DNA from: Myxococcus terminator_A
GTDB taxonomy: Bacteria; Myxococcota; Myxococcia; Myxococcales; Myxococcaceae
Direction of reading: 5' to 3'
Assembly: GCA_049194865.1 (NCBI GenBank)
Contig: JBLZWL010000063.1
Location: 1-64,000 of the forward strand
DNA: 64,000 nucleotides
Positions 54,138 to 63,341 of this stretch are shown one piece after another; the first letter of the stretch is position 1, and each line of letters opens with the position of its first letter. Position numbers and translations under genes: made by a program. A model generated the notes under the pieces. The model was given only the letters and a program-made list of their open reading frames with translations. It did not search any database and was not told the DNA's origin.

Positions 54138-55538
54138 ATGATGGCAACCATGGAACGGGAACTGGAACGGTCGACGGTGCGCTCCAGCAGGGATGTCGCT
54201 GGCGCTCATGCGAGCGATGCGGCTCGTGTCCCAGGGCTGCTGCGCCTCTTCGGAGGAGGCCGGGCAATGGCCGTGGCGATGCCCTCGAGTGGGGAGGTCC
54301 TGGAGTTGGGGCGAGGCGCCGCCGCGCTGGGTGAGGTCCAGGACGCGAAGATGTCGCGGCGTCATGCCCAGGTCCGCTTCGATGGGCGGAGCTTCTGGGT
54401 CACCGACCTGGGCAGTCAGAATGGCACGTTCGTGGACGGTGAGGCTTTTCCCAAGGGGACGGTCCATGAGGCGAGGCGTGTGGTGCGCATGGGGGACTCG
54501 CTCTTCGTTCCCTGCCAGGACCTACGGCCGTTCCAAGCCGAGGGGGTCCAAATCGTGGAGGGGTTCGTGCGGGGGCCGGCGATGCAAGGTCTGCTCGCGG
54601 AGGTCTCCCGGGCGGCCAGTCTTGGCTTTTCGCTGCACATCCATGGGGAGAGCGGTACTGGCAAGGAAGGCGTGGCGCGCACCTTCCACTTCCACTCTCA
54701 CCGGCGAAGTGGCCCTTTCATCGCCGTCAACTGCGCGGCCATTCCCCTGAGCATCGCGGAGCGACTGCTGTTCGGCGCTCGGCGGGGAGCGTACTCAGGG
54801 GCCGACGTGGACGCCCCGGGTTACCTCCAGTCCGCGGATGGAGGCACCTTGTTCCTCGACGAGGTCGTGGAACTGGACCTGTCTGTCCAGGCCAAGCTCC
54901 TGCGGGTACTCGAGAGCAGGGAGGTGCTCCCGTTGGGGGCTTGGAAGGCACAGCCGATAGACTTGCGAATCTGCTGCGCCAGCAACAAGGACCTGCGCAC
55001 CCTGGTGGCCAACGGGCAGTTGCGCGAGGACCTGTACTTCCGCATCGGCCGACCGGAGGTCACGCTGCCGCCGTTGCGCCAGCGCCCCGAGGAGATTCCC
55101 CTGCTGCTCGAGCAGGAACTCCAGCGGATCTCGCCCGGGATGGGCCTGCACGTCTCGCTGGTCGAGGAGTGTCTGCGGAGGCCCTGGCCCGGCAACGTCC
55201 GCGAGTTGCTGGTCGAGCTGCGCGGCGCGGTACAAGCCGCGCTCATGCAAGGCGCGTCTCGTGTCGAGGCACGTCATCTCGGTCCTGGCGCCGGAGCGAG
55301 CTTCGGGCCGGCCTTGTCACGGGCTCCCGAAGCGCAGCGAGAACCTCCTCGGCAGCGGGCGCCATCGAAGGCGAAGCCCTTGCCTCCCGACGAGCGTGCC
55401 CGCATCGAGCAGGCCCTGCTCCAGAACGGAGGCAACGTGACCGCCACGGCGCGAGCGCTCGGCATCCATCGCACGCAGCTCCGGAGGCTGCTCGAGCGCC
55501 ACGCACTCACCCCTCCCGATGCGGACGAACAGGAGTGA
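54138..55538 (+). CDS. FHA-domain sigma-54-dependent transcriptional activator
   Basis: About 466 residues from the ATG at 54138; GTG codons at 54072 or 54087 and ATGs at 54141 and 54150 are alternatives. The FHA domain is at about 40-125 (ELGRGAAA, KMSRRHAQVRFDG, DLGSQNGTFVDG). The AAA+ core follows, with Walker A GESGTGKE near 170, a sigma-54 contact loop that reads GAYSGA instead of GAFTGA, Walker B GGTLFLDEV and REDLYFRIGRPEV. A Fis-type HTH ends it (GNVTATARALGIHRTQLRRL). Phosphothreonine binding by FHA would link it to a Ser/Thr kinase, possibly the one nearby. A broken partial copy lies at 61.7-62.9 kb. Confidence 0.92.
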   Translation: MMATMERELERSTVRSSRDVAGAHASDAARVPGLLRLFGGGRAMAVAMPSSGEVLELGRGAAALGEVQDAKMSRRHAQVRFDGRSFWVTDLGSQNGTFVDGEAFPKGTVHEARRVVRMGDSLFVPCQDLRPFQAEGVQIVEGFVRGPAMQGLLAEVSRAASLGFSLHIHGESGTGKEGVARTFHFHSHRRSGPFIAVNCAAIPLSIAERLLFGARRGAYSGADVDAPGYLQSADGGTLFLDEVVELDLSVQAKLLRVLESREVLPLGAWKAQPIDLRICCASNKDLRTLVANGQLREDLYFRIGRPEVTLPPLRQRPEEIPLLLEQELQRISPGMGLHVSLVEECLRRPWPGNVRELLVELRGAVQAALMQGASRVEARHLGPGAGASFGPALSRAPEAQREPPRQRAPSKAKPLPPDERARIEQALLQNGGNVTATARALGIHRTQLRRLLERHALTPPDADEQE

Positions 55539-55811
55539 GTCAGGGAGACGGCCGCCCACCTCGAAGGCTCTATCGACGGAGGGGCGCTGGGGCCGCGACA
55601 CACGCAACTGGACGCCAGCAGGCCCCGTTCGTCTCGGCCCCTCTCCCACCCTCACCCCGGCCGTGCAGGAGCTGAAGCGCATCGGCTGAATCCGCTCACG
55701 CGACAGCTACCTTGACGCTCACCGTCCGCGACAAGCCGCTCGACCCCCTTCGTACGTCGTTCACGATGTCCAGGGCGCATCCTGGGTTCTTTCTGGCATT
55801 TATGATGGCCA
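55539..55811. other. Intergenic DNA downstream of the activator
   Basis: About 270 bases. The first 57 are shared with the second copy of the regulator gene. No gene is seen. Confidence 0.45.
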
Positions 55812-55839
55812 TGTCACACGCGGCATCGGCTGCGTCGTC
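55812..55839 (+). promoter_or_regulatory. Putative ECF41-type promoter
   Basis: TGTCACA (55812-55818) is followed by CGTCGTC at 55833-55839, giving spacers of 14 or 17 bases to the two overlapping CGTC elements. ECF41 sigma factors recognise TGTCACA with CGTC in front of their own operon. The site lies about 46 bases before the start at 55885, where an autoregulated promoter is expected. Confidence 0.7.
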
Positions 55840-55884
55840 CTGGGGATGGAAGGGCGCTTTGCCCCCCAGAACGAGGACCTACAC

Positions 55885-56346
55885 ATGAAGCCCAGGATGA
55901 ATGCCTTCGCGGTCGCGCCTGAAGCCCTCAACCTCATGCTGGATTTCAGCAAGAAGGTGGAGGCGCTCGGACTGGAGCCAAGCCTCTGCGAACTCGTCAA
56001 GATCCGTTCATCCCAAATCAATGGCTGCGCCTTCTGCATCCACCTGCACACCCGCGACGCCCGCGCCCATGGAGAAACCGAGGAGCGCATCTACCTTCTG
56101 GACGGGTGGCGTGAGTCCCCGCTGTACACCGAGCGCGAGCGCGCTGCCCTGGGCTGGACCGAGGCCCTGACGCTCATCGCCACAACCCATGCCCCGGATG
56201 AGGATTATGCTGCGCTCAAACCGCACTTCACCGAAGAGGAGATCGTGAAGCTATCCCTCATGATTGGTGTCATCAACACCGCGAATCGACTTGTCCTCGG
56301 CTTCCGAGCCGTGCACCCGGTGAACCCTCGCAGTGAAGCCGCCTAG
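55885..56346 (+). CDS. Carboxymuconolactone decarboxylase/AhpD-family protein, ECF41 partner
   Basis: A 153-residue protein from the ATG at 55885, which has GAGGA upstream. An ATG at 55846 would place the start within the promoter's transcription start and is rejected. The family motif INGCAFCIHLHTRDARAHGE carries the redox CxxC and the His proton relay. AhpD-like proteins reduce peroxide through lipoyl or thiol cofactors. This family is the commonest neighbour of ECF41 sigma genes. Its end overlaps the sigma gene by 14 bases. Confidence 0.9.
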   Translation: MKPRMNAFAVAPEALNLMLDFSKKVEALGLEPSLCELVKIRSSQINGCAFCIHLHTRDARAHGETEERIYLLDGWRESPLYTERERAALGWTEALTLIATTHAPDEDYAALKPHFTEEEIVKLSLMIGVINTANRLVLGFRAVHPVNPRSEAA

Positions 56347-57208
56347 TTCAAATCCCGCGGACGTCTTCGACCCGCTCCGCCCCCGCCTGCTCCGCATCGC
56401 GTACCGGATGCTGGGCATCGTCGCGGAGGCGGAGGACGTGGTGCAGGAGGCGTACCTCCGTTGGCACCAGACGGACCGCGACGCCGTGCGGGACGCCGAG
56501 GCCGTACTCGTCCGCACGGTGACGCGCCTGTGCCTGGACGTCCTCAAGTCCGCGCGCGTCCGCCGTGAGGAGTACGTGGGCACCTGGCTCCCAGAGCCCA
56601 TCATCGAGACAGTGGAGGGCGACGACTTGACGCTGACCCTGATGATGGCCCTGGAGCGCCTGTCTCCGCTGGAGCGGGCCGCGTTCCTCCTGCACGACGT
56701 GTTCGGCAAGGACTTCGATGCCGTGGCGAAGGCTATCGACCGGGCCCCTGCGGCCTGCCGCCAGCTCGCCAGTCGGGCACGAGCCCACGTGCAGGAGGCC
56801 CGGCCCCGCTTCCCCGTGACGGAAGAGAAGGGCCACGAGTTGGCCTCGGCGTTCCATGCCGCGTCGCGGAGCGGTGACACGCAGGCGCTCCAGGCACTCC
56901 TGGCCCAGGACGCCATTTTGTACGCCGATGGCGGAGGCAAGGCGAAGGCGGTCCCCAATCCCATCTACGGGCGAGAGAAGCTGGTGCGCTTCTTCGAAGG
57001 GGTGTGGCGCATTCCAGCCGTCGGCTCGGCGCAGCTCGTGCACGAAGGCACCATCGACGGCCTGCCCGCGTACGTCACGATGGATCCGGAGGGAATGCTG
57101 CAGACCACGGCTTTCGCCATCGAGGACGGCCGAATCGTCGCCATCTACGTCACGCGCAACCCCGACAAGCTGAAGGGCATCCGTCGCGCGATGGAGGGCG
57201 CGTCGTAG
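56333..57208 (+). CDS. ECF41-family RNA polymerase sigma factor
   Basis: A 291-residue protein from a GTG overlapping the upstream gene. Sigma region 2 is at about 12-80 (LLRIAYRMLGIVAEAEDVVQ) and region 4 at about 105-160 (LSPLERAAFLLHDVFGKDFD). It is followed by a SnoaL-like C-terminal domain with DGGGKAKAVPNPIYGREKL, the signature linker of ECF41. There is no anti-sigma gene; the C-terminal domain itself controls activity in this family. It shares an operon with the CMD protein and has a matching promoter. Confidence 0.93.
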   Translation: MKPPSSNPADVFDPLRPRLLRIAYRMLGIVAEAEDVVQEAYLRWHQTDRDAVRDAEAVLVRTVTRLCLDVLKSARVRREEYVGTWLPEPIIETVEGDDLTLTLMMALERLSPLERAAFLLHDVFGKDFDAVAKAIDRAPAACRQLASRARAHVQEARPRFPVTEEKGHELASAFHAASRSGDTQALQALLAQDAILYADGGGKAKAVPNPIYGREKLVRFFEGVWRIPAVGSAQLVHEGTIDGLPAYVTMDPEGMLQTTAFAIEDGRIVAIYVTRNPDKLKGIRRAMEGAS

Positions 57209-57705
57209 GAGGCGTCGGCACGCACCACCGCCCCTGCGCCATTCTTGCCGGCCGTAGCTGGCAAGCCAGACCTCTGCCGCCCCTCGTCACGAGCTGCATG
57301 GCCACACAGAGGCGCCTGCGCACGCTCACCCTCCTTCGCCCCTTCCATGACGCACGCTTCTTACCGGACCCGAATATCCGGTAACCACACCCGTTCTGCT
57401 GACGTCACGAGCCTGTCACAGCCACGTTCACGAGGCTTGCCTGGAGGCCCACCCCTCGGGGTGCCGACCGCCCTTCGCGCCCTTGCACAGTGCGCTGATA
57501 TCTTTGGGCTTCGCGTTCTCCAAGAACTCCGCGTGACCGCATGGACAGGATTGCCACCTTCTTTCGATGACACCCGACGTTCTCAACTGTTTCACGGCAG
57601 CTTTTTAGTATCATCACAGTCGATTGCGCTTCGCACTTCGGGGTCCTTCACATGGCCGATTCCCGGACCTCCAGTCCGGTGAGTCGACACCTCGATCGAA
57701 ACCCC
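57209..57705. other. Gene-free DNA before the repeat lipoprotein
   Basis: About 500 bases without a supportable gene. Near 57361-57384 an inverted repeat TTACCGGA and TCCGGTAA spans 8 bases. A TGTCACA near 57414 has no CGTC at the right distance. Confidence 0.45.
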
Positions 57706-60621
57706 ATGACCCCATTCCGAAGTCTGTGGCTCGCGGCCGCCCTACTGATGGCCGCCTGTGGAACGACTGAGCTCGCGCCGCCCGACGACGTACAGGATGC
57801 GACGACGGCCCAGGACCTCTCCACGCTCTCCGTGCGAGGAACCACCAGCGCGAGCGGCCTGGCCACCACCACCCTCTCTATCCCCACCCCCGTCGGTACC
57901 GCCGCCGGAGATGTGCTGGTGGTGCAGCTGAGCAATCGCGAGGCCGTCACCGCCGTCGCCACCCCACCCGCTGGCTGGACGCTGCTGCGCTCCGAGCAGA
58001 GCGCCTCGGCCATCAAGTCCTGGCTCTTCCTGCGCGTAGCCAGCGCGGCCGAGCCGAGCAGTCACACCTTCACCCTCGACCTCGCCAGCTCCATGGCGGC
58101 CACCCTGGTCGCGGTGTCGGGCGCGGATCCGCTCCAGCCGATCGACGTGCACGTGGGCCAGAAGAATGGCAACAGCGCGAGCCTCGCGCTGCCCGTCGCC
58201 ACCACGTCGTCCGCGAACGGCCTCGCGGTGTGGTTCTCGGCCCAGGTCTGGGGAGGCGCCGCGTGCCCCGCGGTCCACACCCCTCCGACGGGCTTCACCG
58301 AGCAGCTCGACACCTGCCTCGTCTCGTCGTCGCGCGGCGTGCTGCACAGCGCCGCCACCTCGGAGCTCGGGGCCGCAGGTCCCCAGCCCGCCTTCACCGG
58401 CAGCTCCACGCTCCCCAACACCAACATCACGTACGCGGTGGTGCTGCGTCCCCTCCAGCCGCCGTCCACCGGGGAGATCACCCTCGTCGGCACCACGCAC
58501 GCGAGCGGCAAGACGGTCACCAGCCTGACCCTCTCGACCCCTCCGGGCGTCGCCGCCGGTAACGTGCTGCTGGCGCACCTTGCGAACCGGAACCAGATCG
58601 GCGCCGAGCTCACCCCGCCCGCGGGTTGGACGCTGGTGCGCACCGACATGAGCACCTGGAGCATCCGCGGCTGGGTCTTCGTCCGCGTCGCCACCGCCAG
58701 CGAGCCCGCGAGCCACACGTTCCAGAGCTCCATCGCGAGCTACCTCGTCGGCAACCTCGTGGCGTATGCCGGCGTCAATCCGGCCAACCCGATCGACACG
58801 CACGCCGGCAAGAGCAACAGCGGTTCGACGGCCTTCACGACGCCGCAGCTGAGCACCTCGACCGCGGGCGGGGCCGCCGTCTGGTTCGGCGCGCAGACGT
58901 GGACCGGCGCCGCGTGTCCGACCCCGGCGATCGAGCCCCCCCTGGGCTTCGCCGAGACCTACGACACCTGCCTGGTGTCCTCGTCCCAGGGCCTCGTCTT
59001 CAACGCCGCCTTCATGCCCCTCGCCGGCGCCGGCCTCCAGGGACCGTTCAACGGGAGCTCGACGTTCGCCGAGACCAACGTCGCGCAGGTCGTCGCCCTT
59101 CGCCGCGCCGAGGTCGCGCCGTCCTCGGGGATCGCGTTGCGTGGGAGCTCGCGTCACAGCGGCCTGTCGCTCGCCTCGCTGTCGATCCCCAAGCCGTCGG
59201 GGACCGCGGCCAACGACGCGCTCATCGCGCGGGTGACCGTGCGCAACAACATCTCCGCGACCGTCACGCCGCCCGCCGGCTGGACGTTCCTGCGCTCGGA
59301 GCAGAGCGCCTTTGCCATCCGCACCTGGATCTTCTACCGCGTCGCGGGCGCCTCCGAGCCTGCCAGCTACACGTTCGGACTGGACGCGACCACCCACATG
59401 GCGGGGAGCGTGGAGGCCTTCAGCGGCGTCGATCCGATCCAGCCAATCGACGTGCACGCAGGCCAGAAGAACGGCGACTCCGCGTCGTTCACCGTGCCCG
59501 ACGTGGTGACCGGCAGCGCGGGTGGACTCGCCGTCTGGTACGGCTCACAGGTCTGGCCGGACGCCACCTGCCCTGCCACCGGCATCGAGCCGCCGCTCGG
59601 CTTCACCGAGGCCTTCGACGCGTGCCTGGGTCACACCAATGGACTGCTCTTCAATGCGGCCTACCGGTCGCTCACCGCGCCGGGCCTCCAGACGGGCCTC
59701 TCCGGCAGCTCCGCGTTCGTGCAGACCAACACCGCGCACGTGATCGTCCTGCGCGCCGCCAACGCCCCCAGCTGCATGGTCGGCGACACGTACGCGAGCA
59801 CCTTCACGCTCCAGGGCACCGTGACCGCGACGGAAATCGTGGAGCCCTCGGGCTTGGCCGCGAGCCGCGTGGTCGGCAACGCGCTCTACGTGCACAACGA
59901 AGACACCACCGCGATCGTCGCGATCAACACGCTCAACGCGAGCACGATCGGCACGTTCAACGTGACCAACGTGACGCCGGCCGACTGGGAGGACCTCGCG
60001 ACCGGGCCCTGCCCGAGCGGCTCGTGCATCTTCATTGGTGACATCGGGAAGTGGAGCGCCAACTTCCCTCCGGGTGGCAGCCCCACGTCGTTCACGATCT
60101 ACCGCGTGCCCGAGCCGGATCTCGCCAACGGCCAGACCTCGGGGGGGCTCGTCGCCGAGGCCTTCCCGTTCGTCTATCCGGACGGCTCGAAGGACGCGGA
60201 GTCGCTGATGGTGCACCCCACCACCGGGGACATCTACGTCGTCACCAAGGACGGGGGCACGGGGAAGAGCGGCGTGTACAAGTTCCCCCAGCCGCTGACG
60301 CCGGGCGTGCAGGCCACGCTGATCCACGTCCACACGATCCAGCTGCCGCTGAACGGAGACGCCAACTTCTCGTCCGCGACCGCGGCGGCGATCCACCCAT
60401 GCGCGGATCGCTTCCTCCTTCGCACCTACCGCACTGTCTACGAGTTCCGTGCGACGCCGGGACTTGGCTTCGAGTCGGCCGTCTTCGCGACGCCCGTCAC
60501 GCTGACCGACACCACCGAGGGCCAGGGTGAGGCGATCGAGTACGAGGCCAACGGCGCGAGCTACTTCACGATGAGCGAGAGCCCCTCGCCCTTCAGGCTC
60601 AAGCGCGTGCCCCTGCGGTAG
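57706..60621 (+). CDS. Lipoprotein with three internal repeats and a propeller-like C-terminus
   Basis: A 971-residue protein from the ATG at 57706; an in-frame ATG at 57652 would bury the signal. The lipobox LLMAAC gives a lipidated Cys. Three copies of a 215-230 residue beta-rich unit follow, each with TPPAGWT, a Leu/Val-Arg-(T/S)-(D/E) strand, (P/Q)PIDVH-type end and a (C)P...GF(T/A)E...DTCL segment. The last 270 residues (from about 700) have EPSGLAASRV, DWEDLATGPC and TGDIYVVTKDGGTG, like a six-bladed propeller or esterase-like phytase fold. It is probably a surface protein. Confidence 0.8.
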   Translation: MTPFRSLWLAAALLMAACGTTELAPPDDVQDATTAQDLSTLSVRGTTSASGLATTTLSIPTPVGTAAGDVLVVQLSNREAVTAVATPPAGWTLLRSEQSASAIKSWLFLRVASAAEPSSHTFTLDLASSMAATLVAVSGADPLQPIDVHVGQKNGNSASLALPVATTSSANGLAVWFSAQVWGGAACPAVHTPPTGFTEQLDTCLVSSSRGVLHSAATSELGAAGPQPAFTGSSTLPNTNITYAVVLRPLQPPSTGEITLVGTTHASGKTVTSLTLSTPPGVAAGNVLLAHLANRNQIGAELTPPAGWTLVRTDMSTWSIRGWVFVRVATASEPASHTFQSSIASYLVGNLVAYAGVNPANPIDTHAGKSNSGSTAFTTPQLSTSTAGGAAVWFGAQTWTGAACPTPAIEPPLGFAETYDTCLVSSSQGLVFNAAFMPLAGAGLQGPFNGSSTFAETNVAQVVALRRAEVAPSSGIALRGSSRHSGLSLASLSIPKPSGTAANDALIARVTVRNNISATVTPPAGWTFLRSEQSAFAIRTWIFYRVAGASEPASYTFGLDATTHMAGSVEAFSGVDPIQPIDVHAGQKNGDSASFTVPDVVTGSAGGLAVWYGSQVWPDATCPATGIEPPLGFTEAFDACLGHTNGLLFNAAYRSLTAPGLQTGLSGSSAFVQTNTAHVIVLRAANAPSCMVGDTYASTFTLQGTVTATEIVEPSGLAASRVVGNALYVHNEDTTAIVAINTLNASTIGTFNVTNVTPADWEDLATGPCPSGSCIFIGDIGKWSANFPPGGSPTSFTIYRVPEPDLANGQTSGGLVAEAFPFVYPDGSKDAESLMVHPTTGDIYVVTKDGGTGKSGVYKFPQPLTPGVQATLIHVHTIQLPLNGDANFSSATAAAIHPCADRFLLRTYRTVYEFRATPGLGFESAVFATPVTLTDTTEGQGEAIEYEANGASYFTMSESPSPFRLKRVPLR

Positions 60622-60642
60622 GACCGCGTCGACACGCCGAGG

Positions 60643-60685
60643 AGCAAGGCCGGTCGTGGGGCACGTCCCCATGGCCGGCCTTGCT
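60643..60685. terminator. Terminator-like hairpin after the repeat lipoprotein
   Basis: AGCAAGGCCGG and CCGGCCTTGCT form a perfect 11-bp stem across a 21-base loop, 22 bases after the stop. Confidence 0.65.
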
Positions 60686-60903
60686 GTTCCGAGCTGGGAG
60701 CTCGCGCTCGGCGCCGCCGTTCACACGGCGTCCCGCCTGAAGCCCAGGCACACCCGCGGACCGGAGCATGAGCACCGGTCCCCGCGCGCATCGCCGGGCC
60801 TGATGCCTCTCCTCGGAAGCGACGTGCGGCACGGAGGTCTCCGCGTCAGACGTAAGCGACCGACGGCCGACGTCCTGAACGTGGGTGGACCTGCCGCGAT
60901 GAC
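60686..60903. other. Intergenic DNA before the IS66 remnant
   Basis: About 220 bases with no gene or motif that I can support. Confidence 0.4.
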
Positions 60904-61736
60904 CCAATCCGGATGAGTGGAAGCAGTTTGTGGAAGAGTTCAAGGCGAGCGGGCTGACGCAGCAGCAGTTCGCGGACAGGCAAGAGGTCTCGCTCAGCGC
61001 CTTCCAGTACAGGCTGTGGAGGTGTCCGTCCTGCGGTGGCACGGCGTTGAAGCCGCTGGGCCCTGGCAAGCGAACAGACCTCATCGAGTATGTGCCCGCG
61101 CACGTGGAGCGGCAGGTCCATCTTCAGGAGACGCTCGTCTGCCCCTGCGGCGCGGGCATCGTCACCGCCCCCGCGCCAAAGGCCATTGAGCAAGGCCAGT
61201 ACGGCCCGGGCTTCCTGGCGCACGTGGTGACGGCGAAGTGCTGCGACTCGATTCCGCTGTATCGCCAGGCCAAGACCCTGGCCCGCGCGGGCATGCCCGT
61301 GGCGCGCACCACGCTCTGCGATGTCTTCCACGAGGTGGGCCGGGCCACCTCGCCGCTCTCCGAGCGCCTCTTGGCCCTGGTGAGAGAGGCCCGCCTGGTG
61401 CACGCCGACGAGACACCCCAACGCGTACTGGATGAAGGCAAGACGCGCCGGGCCTACGTCTGGACATTCCGCACCGATGAGCTCGTCGCCTACGTCCACA
61501 GCGCCAGTCGCTCCGGCGTGACGCCTCTGGAAGTGCTCGGGGGCACCCAGGGCTTCCTGCTGGTGGATGGCTACACCGGCTACAACCGAGTGACTTTGCC
61601 AGAGGGGCGCGTGCGCGTGGGGTGCTGGGCCCACGTGCGCCGCAAATTCTTCGACGCGCTCACCACCGCGCCCGAGTCCAAGACGGCGCTCGACTTCATC
61701 CTCGCGTTGTACCGCGTCGAGCATGCCGCCCAAGAC
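60904..61736 (+). pseudogene. IS66-family transposase remnant, internally deleted and truncated
   Basis: The first 30 codons (EWKQFVEEFKASGLTQQQFA, then VSLSAFQYRLW) are the start of an IS66 accessory protein. They join directly to the middle of the TnpC transposase: RCPSCGG zinc-finger, PGFLAHVVTAKCCDSIPLYR, ARLVHADETPQRVLD with a catalytic Asp, and FLLVDGYTGYN with the second. The frame is broken at VEHAAQD (61736), where the partial copy of the FHA/AAA+ regulator begins. The C-terminal catalytic Glu region is lost. Confidence 0.85.
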
Positions 61737-62923
61737 TCCAGGACGCGAAGATGTCGCGGCGTCATGCCCAGGTCCGCTTCGATGGGCGGAGCTTCTGGGT
61801 CACCGACCTGGGCAGTCAGAATGGCACGTTCGTGGACGGTGAGGCTTCTCCCAAGGGGACGGTCCATGAGGCGAGGCGTGTGGTGCGCATGGGGGACTCG
61901 CTCTTCGTTCCCTGCCAGGACCTACGGCCGTTCCAAGCCGAGGGGGTCCAACTCGTGGAGGGGTTCGTGCGGGGGCCGGCGATGCAAGGTCTGCTCGCGC
62001 GTGGCGCGCACCTTCCACTTCCACTCTCACCGGCGAAGTGGCCCTTTCATCGCCGTCAACTGCGCGGCCATTCCCCTGAGCATCGCGGAGCGACTGCTGT
62101 TCGGCGCTCGGCGGGGAGCGTACCCAGGGGCCGACGTGGACGCCCCCGGTTACCTCCAGTCCGCGGATGGAGGCACCTTGTTCCTCGACGAGGTCGTGGA
62201 ACTGGACCTGTCGGTCCAGGCCAAGCTCCTGCGGGTACTCGAGAGCAGGGAGGTGCTCCCGTTGGGGCTTGGAAGGCACAGCCGATAGACTTGCGAGTCT
62301 GCTGCTCCAGCAACAAGGACCTGCGCGCCCTGGTGGCCAACGGGCAGTTGCGCGAGGACCTGTACTTCCGCATCGGCCGACCGGAGGTCACGCTGCCGCC
62401 GTTGCGCCAGCGCCCCGAGGAGATTCCCCTGCTGCTCGAGCAGGAACTCCAGCGGATCTCGCCCGGGATGGGCCTGCACGTCTCGCTGGTCGAGGAGTGT
62501 CTGCGGAGGCCCTGGCCCGGCAACGTCCGCGAGTTGCTGGACGAGCTGCGCAGCGCGGTACAAGCCGCGCTCATGCAAGGCGCGTCTCGTGTCGAGGCAC
62601 GTCATCTCGGTCCTGGCGCCGGAGCGAGCTTCGGGCCGGCCTTGTCACGGGCTCCCGAAGCGCAGCGAGAACCTCCTCGGCAGCGGGCGCCATCGAAGGC
62701 GATGCCCCTGCCTCCCGACGAGCGTGTCCGCATCGAGCAGGCCCTGCTCCAGAACGGAGGTAACGTGACCGCCACGGCGCGAGCGCTCGGCATCCATCGC
62801 ACGCAGCTCCGGAGGCTGCTCGAGCGCCACGCACTCACCCCTCCCGATGCGGACGAACAGGAGTGAGTCAGGGAGACGGCCGCCCACCTCGAAGGCTCTA
62901 TCAACGGAGGGGCGCTGGGGCCG
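61737..62923 (+). pseudogene. Broken partial copy of the FHA/AAA+ activator
   Basis: Nearly identical to 54337-55595. It lacks the first part of the gene before the FHA core. A 71-bp deletion near 62000 removes Walker A (GESGTGKE) and shifts the frame, and a 1-bp deletion near 62267 shifts it back, so the C-terminal HTH is again in frame. The sigma-54 loop and Walker B are read out of frame. The product could not hydrolyse ATP. A partial fused frame with the IS66 remnant also exists, without likely meaning. Confidence 0.93.
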
Positions 62924-63204
62924 GATGCGTCCTCCTCTGCTCATGAAGAGGCTTCGGCTGAAGCCGAAGCGGCAGGACGCTGGGAGCGCTCCTCTTCGCA
63001 GCATGAGGGAGGCTGCTCTTCCGTAGGGCTGCTGGGGGGCCAGGGAAGATGTCGCCTCGGCTGACGTGCCGAGCTGACCACCCGATGGGGGCGATGCAGA
63101 GATGAAGCGCGGCCCCGCGTCCCACTCCGGGCTCCGGCGCTCGCGGCGGGCTTTCGTCCAGGGTGCTTGGGGTTCTCGTCCTTCATTCGAGTGGGAGCAT
63201 CGAT

Positions 63205-63236
63205 GAACATGTCCACGGACATGTCCGGACATGTCC
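63205..63236. promoter_or_regulatory. Three ACATGT palindromes in tandem
   Basis: GAACATGTCC (63205-63214), then GGACATGTCC (63217-63226) and GGACATGTCC (63227-63236). The last two are perfect 10-bp palindromes set exactly one helical turn apart, a pattern suited to cooperative binding of a dimeric regulator. The flanking gene on either side is not clearly its target. Confidence 0.5.
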
Positions 63237-63269
63237 ACGGGACCGCCCGGAGGCCCCCTGGAAATACGA

Positions 63270-63310
63270 ATGCCCGGCCCGCCCCCTTGAGCGGGAGCGG
63301 AGCCGGGCAT
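63270..63310 (-). terminator. Hairpin after the last lipoprotein gene
   Basis: ATGCCCGGC and GCCGGGCAT pair, with an inner GC-rich pairing, 31 bases past the stop of the minus-strand gene at 63342. Confidence 0.6.
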
Positions 63311-63341
63311 GACCAGGACAGCCCATCCTGCGCCCTGGGTG

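Larger units (their letters stand above)
62924..63341. other. Gene-free DNA with palindromes
   Basis: About 420 bases. It contains the perfect hairpin GCTTCGGCT-GA-AGCCGAAGC (62951-62970), the tandem GGACATGTCC palindromes and the terminator of the last gene. Frames here are not convincing. Confidence 0.5.

Noticed and set aside
57414..57440. Second ECF41 promoter (TGTCACA)
   Set aside because: No CGTC at the right spacing and no gene start at the right distance.
60930..62288. A fused 452-residue transposase
   Set aside because: The last third is the regulator copy read in a different frame; the transposase part ends at about 61736.
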